Shown here piece by piece: positions 38,089-47,184 of a stretch of DNA of 64,000 nt. Position 1 is the first letter of the stretch. Each line of letters starts with the position of its first letter. The stretch comes from Nesterenkonia muleiensis. GTDB lineage: Bacteria > Actinomycetota > Actinomycetes > Actinomycetales > Micrococcaceae. Both the position numbers and the translations under genes were made by a program. The stretch spans positions 1-64,000 of the forward strand of contig NZ_QWLD01000014.1 in assembly GCF_003600155.1 (NCBI RefSeq), in the 5' to 3' direction. The notes below the pieces were generated by a model. That model ran no database searches. It saw nothing but the letters and a program-made list of their open reading frames with translations, and was not told the DNA's origin.

Positions 38089-39614
38089 TGTGCAGCCTCT
38101 TCCACTTCGGGAACCTGCGCCCACAGCGGGACGCCGGAATCGTCGTTGAGCAGCTTCTCCAGGGCACCACCGGCGTGGTAGACCCGGGCGTCCTGCTTGG
38201 ACGGGGCCAGGAACTGGATACCCACCGGCAGACCCTCGGAAAGTCCGCCGGGCACCGAAATGCCGGGAACTCCGGCAAGATTGGCCGGGATGGTGGCGAC
38301 ATCGTTGAGATACATGGCCAACGGATCATCCAGCTTCGCACCCAGCGGGAACGCCACCGTGGGGGCGGTGGGAGAGATCAGCACATCGGCTGCCTCGAAG
38401 GCGGCGTCGAAGTCCCGCTGGATGAGCGTGCGGATCTTCTGCGCCGAGCCGTAGTAGGCATCGTAGTATCCGGCCGACAGCGCATAGGTGCCCAGGATGA
38501 TCCGGCGCTTGACCTCCTCGCCGAAGCCTGCGGCCCGGGTGGCCCCCATGACCCGCTCCATGGTCAGCGGACCCTCCTCAGGCAGCACCCTGCTGCCATA
38601 GCGGACCCCGTCGTAGCGGGCCAGGTTGGAGGAGGCCTCCGAGGGCATGATCAGGTAGTAGGCGCCCAGCGCATAGTCGAAGCTGGGGCAGTCGACGTCC
38701 ACGATCTGCGCCCCGGCGGCGCGCAGCGCCTCCAGCGACTCCTGGAAACGGGCCAGCACTCCGGTCTGATAGCCCTCGCCCTGCAGCTGCTTGATCACTC
38801 CGATGCGCAGACCGGTGACATCGTGGGCGGCCGCATGGGTGCTGAAGGCCGGGACCTCCTGGTGAAGCGAGGTGGAGTCCTTGGGGTCGTATCCGCCGAT
38901 GAGTTCGTGCAGCAGCGCAGCATCCTCCACCGTGCGGGCGACCGGGCCGATCTGGTCCAGGGATGAGGCCATGGCGATCGCCCCATAGCGGGAGACAGAC
39001 CCGTAGGTCGGCTTGGTGCCCACAGTGCCGGTGACAGCACCGGGCTGGCGGATGGACCCACCAGTGTCGGTACCCAGGGCCAGCGGCGCCTCGAAGGCGG
39101 CCACAGCCGCCGCTGAGCCACCGCCTGACCCGCCCGGGATCCGTGAGGTGTCCCAGGGGTTGCGAGTCACGCAGAAGGCCGAGTGCTCGGTGGAGGAGCC
39201 CATGGCGAACTCATCGAGGTTGGTCTTGCCCAAGATCGGCAGCCGCGCCTCACGGAGCTTCTGGACCACCGTGGCGTCATAGGGGCTCATCCAGCCCTCG
39301 AGCATCTTCGAGCCTGCGGTGGTCGGCTGGCCCTTGGTCACGATGAGGTCCTTCACCGCGATCGGCACCCCGGCCAGCCGGTGCAGGGCCTCAGCGTCCG
39401 TGCCGCCGGCAGCCCGGATGGCATCCACCTCAGCCGCGGTCTGCAGGGCCTCTTCCGCGCTGACATGCAGGAAAGCGTTGAGAGTGGAATCGACTGCGGC
39501 AATGCGGTCCAGGTGAGCCTGGGTGAGCTCCACCGAGGTGATCTCCCCGGCGCGCAGCTTGACGGCCATCTGGGCGGCGGTGAGGCGGATAAGGCCTGAA
39601 AGCGTCGTCGTCAT
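38085..39614 (-). CDS. gatA: Asp/Glu-tRNA amidotransferase subunit A
   Basis: This 509-residue amidase subunit releases ammonia from glutamine for GatB. The start ATG 39614 follows GAGGAAGAG. The Ser-cisSer-Lys centre is visible: [11 protein letters not shown] has the lysine, [18 protein letters not shown] the glycine-rich loop, and [14 protein letters not shown] the nucleophile. It starts 7 bp after gatC and overlaps gatB by 4 bp. Confidence 0.97.
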   Translation of the reverse strand: MTTTLSGLIRLTAAQMAVKLRAGEITSVELTQAHLDRIAAVDSTLNAFLHVSAEEALQTAAEVDAIRAAGGTDAEALHRLAGVPIAVKDLIVTKGQPTTAGSKMLEGWMSPYDATVVQKLREARLPILGKTNLDEFAMGSSTEHSAFCVTRNPWDTSRIPGGSGGGSAAAVAAFEAPLALGTDTGGSIRQPGAVTGTVGTKPTYGSVSRYGAIAMASSLDQIGPVARTVEDAALLHELIGGYDPKDSTSLHQEVPAFSTHAAAHDVTGLRIGVIKQLQGEGYQTGVLARFQESLEALRAAGAQIVDVDCPSFDYALGAYYLIMPSEASSNLARYDGVRYGSRVLPEEGPLTMERVMGATRAAGFGEEVKRRIILGTYALSAGYYDAYYGSAQKIRTLIQRDFDAAFEAADVLISPTAPTVAFPLGAKLDDPLAMYLNDVATIPANLAGVPGISVPGGLSEGLPVGIQFLAPSKQDARVYHAGGALEKLLNDDSGVPLWAQVPEVEEAAQ

Positions 39615-39621
39615 CTCTTCC

Positions 39622-39918
39622 TCACTCCTCATCCAGGATGGCCGGGACCTTGAACCGGGACTCCACCGCATCAGGCGCGTTGGACAACGACTCCGCAGCG
39701 GTGAAGACATGACCGACCCTATCCTCGCGGAACACGTTGGTCAGCGGCAGCGGGTGACTGGTGGCCGGCACGTCCTCCCCTGCGGCCTCCTGGACCTTCT
39801 GGACGGAGTCGACGATGACGCCGAGTTCGCTGGTCATCTTCTCCAGCTCGGCATCGGTCATGGAGATATGGGCGAGTTTGGCAAGATGCTCGACGTCAGC
39901 GCGCGAGATCTCGGACAT
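39622..39918 (-). CDS. gatC: Asp/Glu-tRNA amidotransferase subunit C
   Basis: This 98-residue protein wraps GatA and GatB and stabilises the complex. [20 protein letters not shown] is the typical N-terminus, and [18 protein letters not shown] the central linker. It is first in the gatCAB operon, with the next start 7 bp downstream. Confidence 0.95.
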   Translation of the reverse strand: MSEISRADVEHLAKLAHISMTDAELEKMTSELGVIVDSVQKVQEAAGEDVPATSHPLPLTNVFREDRVGHVFTAAESLSNAPDAVESRFKVPAILDEE

Positions 39919-39972
39919 GGTGCTCCCTTAGGCGTGATTGGCGGGCAGTTGTTCAGGTGTCAGTGTAGTGAC

Positions 39973-40752
39973 TCAGTCGGTGCCGACATCAACCAGGATG
40001 ACGGTGACGTTGTCCCGGCCGCCGTGGCGCAGGGACTGGTGAATCAGCCAGTCCACCGTCTCCTGGGCGTTGCGCCCGGCGTTGAGGATCTGTCCGATCT
40101 GCTCATCGGTGAGCTCTCCGGTCAGACCGTCGGAGCAGACCAGCAGACGCTGGCCGGCTGCAACAGTCGCTCTGGTGAAGTCCGCGCCCCACACATCCCC
40201 GGCCCCTAACGCTCGGGTGATGACGTTGCGTTGCGGGTGCGAGTGGACCTCCTCGGCGGTGATCATGCCGGAGTCGACCAGCTCCTGCACCTGGGAGTGG
40301 TCACGGGTCAGCCGGATCAGGGCGCCGTCGTTGAGCAGGTAGGTCCGCGAGTCCCCGATGTTGAATACCAGCCACTGCCACTGTCCGTTGGTGTCCTCAC
40401 CGGTGTCCTTGTCCTCAGCCTCCACCACCACCGCCCCGGAGAGCGTGGTGCCGGCCTTGGAGTCGGTGGCCTGGCGGATGCGGGCGTCGGCATCGTCCAG
40501 GAACCGCTGGATCTCCTGCTGCCCCACCTGGCCCGCGTGGGACTCCCATCCTTCGGCCAGGGCCTGGACCGCCAACGACGACGCCACCTCACCCGCCTCA
40601 TGGCCGCCCATACCGTCAGCGACCACGAACAGCCGGCCAGAGACCACGAAGGAGTCCTCGTTGAGTTCGCGGCGCAGCCCAACATGGGAGCCGTACCCGT
40701 AGTCGACGTACGGAACCGCAGTGCTCTCAGGGGAATTCGCGCTCATGGCCAC
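39973..40752 (-). CDS. PP2C-family protein Ser/Thr phosphatase
   Basis: This 259-residue soluble phosphatase has all the metal-binding motifs of the family: an N-terminal HVGLRRELNEDSF, VVADGMGGHEAGE near 45, FNIGDSRTYLL near 130, LLVCSDGLTGELTD near 205 and GGRDNVTVILVDVG at the end. It should remove phosphate from serine/threonine residues, opposing Hanks-type kinases encoded elsewhere. ATG 40746 is an alternative start. It lies 54 bp before gatC on the same strand and follows the cyclase gene. Confidence 0.94.
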   Translation of the reverse strand: MAMSANSPESTAVPYVDYGYGSHVGLRRELNEDSFVVSGRLFVVADGMGGHEAGEVASSLAVQALAEGWESHAGQVGQQEIQRFLDDADARIRQATDSKAGTTLSGAVVVEAEDKDTGEDTNGQWQWLVFNIGDSRTYLLNDGALIRLTRDHSQVQELVDSGMITAEEVHSHPQRNVITRALGAGDVWGADFTRATVAAGQRLLVCSDGLTGELTDEQIGQILNAGRNAQETVDWLIHQSLRHGGRDNVTVILVDVGTD

Positions 40753-40839
40753 GGAACCATCTTGTCACGAAAGAAACCGAACCGTGACCTTGGCGTGCTC
40801 TCACCGTTATCAAGCTCCGCCCTCTGCCACGGACGCGCC

Positions 40840-42225
40840 CTAGTCCTCATCGAGGACGATGCCACTGCCGCCTGCTCTGAGGAGCATACTGGGCGCGACC
40901 TCACCGAACCCCCGCACAATCCTGGGCGGCTGGGGGACCAGCAGATAGTCGGAGCTCTCCTCCAGCGCCTCAGCGGTGGAGGAGTCCACCAGGACAGTTC
41001 CCGGGTCGGCCAGCGTAGTCAGCCTGGCCGCCAGGTTCACCGTGGGGCCGTAGATGTCCCCGAGCCGGGAGAGCACCCTGCCCCACACCACCGAGACCCG
41101 CGCCTCAGGAAGGACATCGTCGGCGGCGATCGTCTCGGCCAGCGCCAGGGCGATCTCCGCACCGGCCTCCGGTGTTTCGGCGTTGTAGAGCACCTCATCG
41201 CCGACGGTCTTGACCAGCCGGCCACCGCCAATGGAGATGATCTCTGCGCATTTGGACTCGAACCGCTGGACCATATGGGCCAGAGTGCGTTCGCTCATCT
41301 GCCGTGACAGCGAGGTGTAGGAGACCAGGTCGGCGAAGCCGACAGCGCGGGCCAGCGGCAGAGGTGAGTCCACCGTCTGCTGGTCATCACCGTTGCCGTC
41401 GCGGCTGCGGCTCAGCGAGGCCAGCCCGGACTCGACCCGCACCGTGAGCCGCTGCAGGGCGGCGGAAAGCTGTCTGCGCCAGGCATAGCCCATGAGCCGC
41501 TGCAGGGGCTCCACCAGTGCTGGAAGGGTCTCCACCACCTGGCTGCGCGCTTCAGCGTCGGAGAGTTCCTGGTTGGCGATCTTGTCCTCCACCAGGGCCT
41601 CGATCTGCCAGACCACCATGCGGTCGGTCATCTGGCCCACCGACCGGGTCAGGGAGATGGCGGTCTCCTGGTTCAGGTGACCGTCACGGACCAGGTCCAC
41701 CATCTGGGCCAGCGCTTCGGCATCAGTCTCGGTGAAGGCTTTGACATCGTCGTCCAGGTTCGGGAAGCCCAGGGCCCGCCAGAGCCTGCGGGCCGAATGC
41801 GTCGAAACCCCCATGCGCACAGCCATCTCCCGGTAGGTGAGGCTGCGCTCAGCACCGAGCAGCCGGTGCTCCAGGCTGCGAATATTGCGGTGCCATTTGC
41901 GCTCTTCCAGACTGGGGGTGGGGATCGGCGCGGTGGCCGTGGAGCCCTCGGCGTGGCTGCTGTCCTGCCCCTGGTCGTCCAGGGGCGCGGATTCGCCCCC
42001 GGGGACAAAGCCGCGAGCCGGCCGCGGGGACGGCTGCGGCGGCGGCGTACTGGTCACCGGAGTCTCTGCGGAGCCGAAATCGCTCCAGTCGGCACGGGCC
42101 ACGGCAAGCTCTTCGGCGGTATAGCCCCCTTCGGACCCGGGACGGGACACTTCCGCAGTTTCATCCTCCATGTAGCGGTTGGCGCCGAAGCCGCGCTGCC
42201 GGGCCCGCTCCCCAGCGTCAGACAC
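40840..42225 (-). CDS. class III adenylate/guanylate cyclase with regulatory N-terminus
   Basis: This 461-residue protein has a class III nucleotidyl cyclase domain at about 285-455. VGFADLVSYTSLSRQM has the first metal aspartate, GGRLVKTVGDEVLY the second metal aspartate and substrate region, and VVWGRVLSRLGDIYGPTVN the transition-state segment. The middle (about 130-260) is a helical segment with a putative HTH-like SLTYREMAVRMGVSTHSARR, as in the MtaA/pH-sensing type. The acidic, proline-rich N-terminus is probably disordered. GTG 42225 is chosen because it overlaps the preceding gene by 8 bp. Confidence 0.85.
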   Translation of the reverse strand: MSDAGERARQRGFGANRYMEDETAEVSRPGSEGGYTAEELAVARADWSDFGSAETPVTSTPPPQPSPRPARGFVPGGESAPLDDQGQDSSHAEGSTATAPIPTPSLEERKWHRNIRSLEHRLLGAERSLTYREMAVRMGVSTHSARRLWRALGFPNLDDDVKAFTETDAEALAQMVDLVRDGHLNQETAISLTRSVGQMTDRMVVWQIEALVEDKIANQELSDAEARSQVVETLPALVEPLQRLMGYAWRRQLSAALQRLTVRVESGLASLSRSRDGNGDDQQTVDSPLPLARAVGFADLVSYTSLSRQMSERTLAHMVQRFESKCAEIISIGGGRLVKTVGDEVLYNAETPEAGAEIALALAETIAADDVLPEARVSVVWGRVLSRLGDIYGPTVNLAARLTTLADPGTVLVDSSTAEALEESSDYLLVPQPPRIVRGFGEVAPSMLLRAGGSGIVLDED

Positions 42226-42823
42226 GCCCACCCCCGAAGGAGGAGCCGTGCACATCGCCGCGCGCTGAGGCCGCGTACTGTGCCTGCTGAGCCGCGGCTG
42301 CCTGAGCCTGGGCCCGGCGGCGGTAGTCACCCAGCTCCTGAGCCAGCACCATGTTGAACTGCTCAGCGTCAGGCATATCACGCAGCTTCGTCCGCTGGTG
42401 CTGCCCATAGGCGCCGTGGACCAGCAGCAGATCACCGGCGCCGACCATCTCCTGCATACTGCTCTGGCGCGTCTGGTGCTGGCTGAGCAGCGCCAAGGGA
42501 ACCACTGTGGCCTGGGGCGCGCCCACAAAGTTCTTCTGCACCAAGCGCTCGGTGGTCAGATACGTGAACCTGTTCAACCAGCCGATCAGCGGCTTGACGG
42601 TGCCCAGCCCGAGGATCAGCAGCCCGACGGCCCAGATGAGGAACACCGCGACGTGGCTGTAGTGCTGGATGAAGGCCGGCTGGGTGTCCCTGGTCAGATA
42701 TCCCAGCAGAAAGCTCAGCAGGGCTACGGTGACCAGAAGGTTGACCGCCGCCGGGATCAGGGCACGGTGGTGAGCACGGGTCCGGACGACGACCTGTTCG
42801 CCGTCAACGAGCTTCAGCAGCAT
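42218..42823 (-). CDS. bacterial PH-domain (bPH2) membrane protein
   Basis: This 201-residue protein has two transmembrane helices (about 24-43 and 57-77) followed by a bacterial pleckstrin-homology-like domain: LNRFTYLTTERLVQKNF, then VPLALLSQHQTRQSSM and DLLLVHGAYGQH. A glutamine/alanine-rich helical tail and a glycine-rich end follow. The function of this family is unknown. It overlaps the cyclase gene by 8 bp, so the two are co-translated; a membrane anchor or sensor for the cyclase is a reasonable guess. Confidence 0.8.
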   Translation of the reverse strand: MLLKLVDGEQVVVRTRAHHRALIPAAVNLLVTVALLSFLLGYLTRDTQPAFIQHYSHVAVFLIWAVGLLILGLGTVKPLIGWLNRFTYLTTERLVQKNFVGAPQATVVPLALLSQHQTRQSSMQEMVGAGDLLLVHGAYGQHQRTKLRDMPDAEQFNMVLAQELGDYRRRAQAQAAAAQQAQYAASARGDVHGSSFGGGRV

Positions 42824-42901
42824 TCCGCACGCACCTCCTTCTGTGATGAATCCGTGGACCTCATAGTCTAGCCGGGACCCTCAATGCGCCTCAGTCGCAA
42901 G

Positions 42902-42950
42902 GGCGAGCGCACGCTCGCCGAGAGCTGAGCGGGCTCCGCCCCCAGCGGGG
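42902..42950. repeat. short hairpin repeat beside birA (related to the accE insert)
   Basis: A hairpin (GGCGAGCGCACGCTCGCC, 42902-42919) is followed by GCCGAGAGCTGAGCGGG (42917-42933) and a GGGCTCCGCCC stem. The 17-bp stretch recurs exactly at 46911-46927 in accE. At this position, right after the birA stop, it may also serve as a transcription terminator. Confidence 0.6.
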
Positions 42951-43796
42951 CTAACGCAGATGGAAGACATCGCCCACCGCAAAAGTACGACGCCACCCGC
43001 TGACCTCTACTGTCAGGGCGCCGCTGTTCTCCACCGCCACTGCCGCACCTCGGACCGCTGTGCCGTCGGGCAGCTCCACCCGGACCTGCTGGCCCACGGT
43101 GCTGATCGCTGAGATGATGTCATCCCTGACGGGGCCGATATCGCCCGCACCCTGGATCCGCCCCACCAGCCCGGCAAAGCGCTCCAGCCAATCGGCCAGC
43201 AGTTCGGTGCGAAGCCGCGCGCCCTCCGCGGCGCCGGTGGCCGCGATGTCACAGCCTGCACGCCCGATCTCCACCAGCAGCGAGGTGGAGGTGGGCGTCG
43301 GCAGCTGATCGGCGGTGAGCAGCACATTGATGCCGCAGCCGACGATCACCGTGCCTGGTGACCGCGGCGGGACAGCAGCGAGGATCCCGGCGATCTTTCG
43401 GCCTGCCACCTGTACGTCGTTGGGCCATTTCAGGGCCGCTTCCACACCACGTTCCTCCAGCACCTCAACCAGTGCCAGCCCGGCTGCCAGGCTCAACCAG
43501 TGCCGCTGCTCGATGGGCAGGCTGGGCCTCAGCACCACGGAGGTGGACAGTGATGAGCCTCTGGGCGAGGACCATGCCCGGGCGAGCCGCCCCCGGCCGC
43601 CGGTCTGCTCCTCAGCGGTCAGTACCGAAAGGTGCGGCCATTTGATGTCGAAGTCTGGCTCCTCGGCTGCTGCCAGCAGGTCCGCGTTGGTCGAACCTGT
43701 GGCCCGGAGCCTGCTCAGCCGGGAGTACAGCCCCGAGGCCACCAGGCGCTGGTGAAGCAGGTCTTCATCGAGTTCGGGACGCCGCGCCTCAACCAT
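42951..43796 (-). CDS. birA: biotin-[acetyl-CoA-carboxylase] ligase
   Basis: This 281-residue protein attaches biotin to the biotin carrier domain of AccA3. SRLRATGSTNADLL begins the domain, EEQTGGRGRLARAWSSP is the biotinyl-5'-AMP-binding signature, and ALKWPNDVQVAGRKIAGIL holds the catalytic lysine. There is no N-terminal DNA-binding domain, so it is the non-repressor (class I) type. It lies near the carboxylase operon it serves, on the opposite strand. Confidence 0.95.
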   Translation of the reverse strand: MVEARRPELDEDLLHQRLVASGLYSRLSRLRATGSTNADLLAAAEEPDFDIKWPHLSVLTAEEQTGGRGRLARAWSSPRGSSLSTSVVLRPSLPIEQRHWLSLAAGLALVEVLEERGVEAALKWPNDVQVAGRKIAGILAAVPPRSPGTVIVGCGINVLLTADQLPTPTSTSLLVEIGRAGCDIAATGAAEGARLRTELLADWLERFAGLVGRIQGAGDIGPVRDDIISAISTVGQQVRVELPDGTAVRGAAVAVENSGALTVEVSGWRRTFAVGDVFHLR

Positions 43797-43979
43797 AGGT
43801 CCACGCTACGGCACTCAGGCGGCGAACTTGTGGTGCGGTGAGGGGCAGGATGCCCGAATCACCCCGCCGATTCGGCGCTTTCCACGCCTCAACGCCAGAG
43901 AATGGCGAATTCTTGTGGTTGCTGGACCGCATTGCGCTGAACAACCCGACCGATTCACCGCTGGGTTTCATGCAACGGC

Positions 43980-44837
43980 TCAGAGGAAGATGTCCGGCAC
44001 CAGTTCGACCTCCGGGTCCACTGCATAGCCGCTGAAGTCGCTCACGCCGACGGCTGTGAGCACTTGCTCGTCAGTGAGGAACCCTCCGGAGCCGAAGTCG
44101 GCCTCGCCGGTGATCAGGCACAAGGCGGCGTCGGCCACGATCTGAGGCTTGCGCGCTCCGCGAGCGAGCTGCTCGCCACCAGGGATGTTGCGCAGCGCCG
44201 CGGTCTCGATCAGCGTCACCGGCCAGAGCGAATTGACCACCACACCCGAGTCGGCCAGCTCGGCTGCCAGCCCGAAGGTGGTCATGGACATGGCGTATTT
44301 GCTCATGGTGTAGGCCAGGTGCTTGCCGAACCAAGTGGGGTTGAGCTTCCCGTCCGCTCCGGTCAGCGGCGGGGCCAGGGTCAGGATCTTCGGTGACCAC
44401 CCTGGAGTCTCTGCGCTGGCCCGCAGGTGCGGGATCGCCGCCTTGGACAGCGCGAAGGTCCCACGGGCGTTGATCTCATGCATCAGGTCGTAGCGCTTCA
44501 TCTCCAGCTGCTCGGTGGGCCGCAGGTCGATGGCGGAGGCATTGTTGACCACCACGTCGATCCCGCCGAACCGTTCAGCTGCTGAGTCCACAGCGCGGGC
44601 CACGTCGCCGTCGTTGCGGATGTCCCCCACCACGGCCAGTCCCTGTCCCCCGGCAGCCTCGATGTCCTCCACTGCGGTGTGGACGGTTCCCGGCAGGGTG
44701 GGGTGCGGCTTGTCGGTCTTGGCCAGCAGGACGATATTGGCCCCTGCCGAGGCGAGCTTGACGGCGATGGCATGCCCGATGCCTCGGCTGCCGCCGGAAA
44801 TGAGGACTGTTGTGGACGCCAGAGAGTCTGTGGTCAT
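43980..44837 (-). CDS. short-chain dehydrogenase, HSDL2-like
   Basis: This 285-residue NAD(P)-dependent oxidoreductase has the Rossmann turn LISGGSRGIGHAIAVKLASA, the NNASAI motif and the catalytic YTMSKYAMSM (Y-x3-K). The segment KTDKPHPTLPGTVHTAVEDI is characteristic of relatives of the mitochondrial and peroxisomal protein HSDL2, so a fatty-acid or sterol-type substrate is likely but unproven. It diverges from accD5 across a 221-bp gap that holds two symmetric elements. Confidence 0.88.
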   Translation of the reverse strand: MTTDSLASTTVLISGGSRGIGHAIAVKLASAGANIVLLAKTDKPHPTLPGTVHTAVEDIEAAGGQGLAVVGDIRNDGDVARAVDSAAERFGGIDVVVNNASAIDLRPTEQLEMKRYDLMHEINARGTFALSKAAIPHLRASAETPGWSPKILTLAPPLTGADGKLNPTWFGKHLAYTMSKYAMSMTTFGLAAELADSGVVVNSLWPVTLIETAALRNIPGGEQLARGARKPQIVADAALCLITGEADFGSGGFLTDEQVLTAVGVSDFSGYAVDPEVELVPDIFL

Positions 44838-44869
44838 CGTTGGCTCACTTCCCGTCTGATCGCTTCGCG

Positions 44870-44891
44870 GCGAGCCGGATGCCCGGCTCGC
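44870..44891. promoter_or_regulatory. GC-rich hairpin in the leader of the SDR gene
   Basis: GCGAGCCGG and CCGGCTCGC form a 9-bp perfect stem with the 4-base loop ATGC. It lies 33 bp upstream of the SDR start, within its likely 5' untranslated region. It may be an mRNA-structure control element or a repeat hairpin. Confidence 0.4.
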
Positions 44892-44958
44892 TCTCTCTCA
44901 CATCTTACTCACCGGTAGCAATCAATGTGAATCAGAATGTTGGACTCCCACAGTTTTT

Positions 44959-44971
44959 GTAGGGTCCCTAC
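44959..44971. promoter_or_regulatory. candidate operator between SDR and accD5
   Basis: GTAGGGTCCCTAC is a perfect palindrome with 6-bp arms around one base, midway between the two divergent genes. Its position suits a regulator of lipid-metabolism genes acting in both directions. No regulator gene is nearby. Confidence 0.4.
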
Positions 44972-45058
44972 ATCCGTCTTCGCACCTGGGCTCATTAGAA
45001 TGGCGCAGAGTTTGTGGAACCCGTACAGCACGACGACGAAAGCACCCGATAGCCCACT

Positions 45059-46660
45059 ATGGACAATTCCGCGCAAGGAACCCCTCAGCCGAAAACCACT
45101 GCCGCAAAACTGGCGGACTTTCGGCGTCGTCGTGATCAGACTCTGGCACCGGCCGGTGAGGAGGCCATCGCCAAACAGCACAACCGCGGCAAGCACACAG
45201 CGCGCGAGCGCATCGAGATGCTGGTGGACGAGGACTCCTTCGTGGAGTTCGACGCTCTGGCGGTGCACCGCACCCACGCGTTCGGCATGGAGAGGAAGAA
45301 GCTGGTCGGCGACGGCCTGGTCTCCGGATACGGCACCGTGGACGGGCGCCTGGTGGCGGTCTACGCCCAGGACTTCACCGTCTTCGGCGGCTCGCTGAGC
45401 GCGGTCAACGGAGAGAAGATCGTCAAGGTTCAGGAGTTCGCCGCCCGCAACGGCTGCCCGGTGATCGGCATCAACGACGGCGGCGGGGCCCGCATCCAGG
45501 AGGGTGTGGCCTCACTGGCGATGTTCGCCGACATCTTCCGCAACAACGTTCACTCCTCCGGGGTCATCCCGCAGATCACCCTGATCATGGGGCCCGCGGC
45601 AGGGGGCGCGGCCTACTCCCCGGCACTGACGGACTTTGTCATCATGGTGGACAAGACCTCCCACATGTTCATCACCGGCCCGGATGTCATCAAGTCGGTC
45701 ACCGGGGAGAACGTGGACATGGAGGAGCTCGGCGGGGCACGCTCGCACAACACCACCACCGGAACCGCTGCGTATATGGCAGCCGATGAAGAGGACGCCA
45801 TCGAGTTCGCCAAGGAGCTTCTGGAGCTTCTGCCGCTGAACAATCTGGCCGAGGCCCCGGTGGAGCCGTACCAGGAGCGCCCCAAGATCGAGGCCGACGA
45901 TGAGGCGCTGAACACTCTTGTCCCCGATTCGGCCTCCGCGCCCTATGACATGGCCGTGGTGATCGAGCAGCTGCTCGATGACGGGTACTTCCTCCAGCTG
46001 CAGTCGCTCTATGCGCCCAACATCATCATCGGCTTCGGCCGGGTCGAGGGCCGCTCGGTGGGTGTGGTGGCCAACCAGCCCACCCAGCTGGCCGGCACCC
46101 TGGACATAGCCGCCAGCGAGAAGGCCGCCCGGTTCGTCCGGTTCTGCGACGCCTTCAACATCCCTCTTCTCACCCTGGTGGACGTTCCCGGCTTTCTGCC
46201 CGGCACCGACCAGGAATGGAACGGCATCATCCGCCGCGGCGCCAAGCTGCTCTACGCCTACGCCGAGGCCACCGTTCCGAAGATCACCGTGATCACCCGC
46301 AAAGCCTTCGGCGGCGCCTATATCGTCATGGGCTCCAAGAAGCTGGGCGCTGATGTCAACCTGGCCTGGCCCACCGCCCAGATCGGGGTGATGGGCGCCC
46401 AGGGCGCGGTGAACATCCTCTACCGCCGGGAGCTGGCCGGCGTGGCCAAGGAGGGCGGCGACGTCGAGGCCCGCCGCGAGGAGCTGATCGACGGCTATGA
46501 GGCCGCACTGCTGAACCCCTACCAGGCTGCTGAGCTGGGCTATATCGACGCGGTGATCGAACCGGCCGAGACCCGCTGGCAGATCGGCAAGGCGCTGCGG
46601 GCCACCTATCACAAGCGGGAGACCCCGCCGGCCAAGAAGCACGGGAACATTCCGCTGTGA
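45059..46660 (+). CDS. accD5: acyl-CoA carboxylase beta (carboxyltransferase) subunit
   Basis: This 533-residue carboxyltransferase moves CO2 from biotin to acetyl-CoA, propionyl-CoA or both. [20 protein letters not shown] and [16 protein letters not shown] form the acyl-CoA side oxyanion hole, and [20 protein letters not shown] the biotin side. The N-terminus has the usual [19 protein letters not shown]. No Shine-Dalgarno is apparent before ATG 45059. Its stop shares a base with the ATG of accE. It heads the accD5-accE-maf-accA3 operon. Confidence 0.95.
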   Translation: MDNSAQGTPQPKTTAAKLADFRRRRDQTLAPAGEEAIAKQHNRGKHTARERIEMLVDEDSFVEFDALAVHRTHAFGMERKKLVGDGLVSGYGTVDGRLVAVYAQDFTVFGGSLSAVNGEKIVKVQEFAARNGCPVIGINDGGGARIQEGVASLAMFADIFRNNVHSSGVIPQITLIMGPAAGGAAYSPALTDFVIMVDKTSHMFITGPDVIKSVTGENVDMEELGGARSHNTTTGTAAYMAADEEDAIEFAKELLELLPLNNLAEAPVEPYQERPKIEADDEALNTLVPDSASAPYDMAVVIEQLLDDGYFLQLQSLYAPNIIIGFGRVEGRSVGVVANQPTQLAGTLDIAASEKAARFVRFCDAFNIPLLTLVDVPGFLPGTDQEWNGIIRRGAKLLYAYAEATVPKITVITRKAFGGAYIVMGSKKLGADVNLAWPTAQIGVMGAQGAVNILYRRELAGVAKEGGDVEARREELIDGYEAALLNPYQAAELGYIDAVIEPAETRWQIGKALRATYHKRETPPAKKHGNIPL

Positions 46661-47184
46661 TGACGAGCGCAAGCCAGCCGAGGGGAACCGCGACGTCAGG
46701 GACCCGTGCAGACGCGTCAGCGTTAGGGCCCCTGACGTCTGGGACCCGCGAAACTGTGACAGTTTCGGGGGCCACGTCGGGGAGCGAACGGGGTTTCCCC
46801 GCCGCCGGAGACCCGATTGAGGGTTTGAGCGCCGCAAGGCGCGTCACCAGCACTGTGAGGCACGAACGAAGCGATGTGCCGACTTCAGGCGCGAAGGCCG
46901 GCGAAAGCCGGCCGAGAGCTGAGCGGGGTCTCCCCGCCAGCGAGACCAACACTGATGCTGACCTGGGCGTCCGCGGCACGGAGCTGTCCGAGGAGGAGTC
47001 TGCGGCGCTCGTGGCCGTGCTGGCCCAGTTGGCCTCAGCGGAGCCGGCCGGCAATGATGCCGGCGGCACCGGGCCTGCTGACCGTACCCTGCAGCGCAAG
47101 CACCGCCTGGACTCCGACCAGCACGGACTCTGGGGCCGGCCCGGACCTGCCTCCTGGAAACAGGCGACAGGAGGTCTTCGGTGA
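46660..47184 (+). CDS. accE: acyl-CoA carboxylase epsilon subunit with repeat-derived N-terminal extension
   Basis: The last 75 residues match the small epsilon subunit that stabilises actinobacterial acyl-CoA carboxylases: VRGTELSEEESAALVAVLAQ, then a tail ending GLWGRPGPASWKQA. Normal proteins have about 70-100 residues; this one has 174. The first 100 residues are low-complexity (many T, S, G, A, R) and are encoded by a run of hairpin repeats at 46692-46927. ATG 46660 overlaps the accD5 stop (TGATG). The true epsilon domain could also be translated from an internal start near 46960. Its stop overlaps maf by four bases. Confidence 0.7.
   Translation: MTSASQPRGTATSGTRADASALGPLTSGTRETVTVSGATSGSERGFPAAGDPIEGLSAARRVTSTVRHERSDVPTSGAKAGESRPRAERGLPASETNTDADLGVRGTELSEEESAALVAVLAQLASAEPAGNDAGGTGPADRTLQRKHRLDSDQHGLWGRPGPASWKQATGGLR
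46692..46927. repeat. cluster of short perfect hairpins inside accE
   Basis: GACGTCAGGG (46692-46701) pairs with CCCTGACGTC (46730-46739). CGAAACTGT-G-ACAGTTTCG occupies 46749-46767. GCGCC-GCAA-GGCGC is at 46829-46842 and GGCCGGC-GAAA-GCCGGCC at 46896-46913. The last two have GNRA-type loops. GCCGAGAGCTGAGCGGG at 46911-46927 is identical to 42917-42933 near birA. Confidence 0.75.

Noticed and set aside
45512-46837. 441-codon minus-strand frame opposite accD5
   Set aside because: It is an antisense shadow of the carboxyltransferase; its composition mirrors the plus-strand codons.
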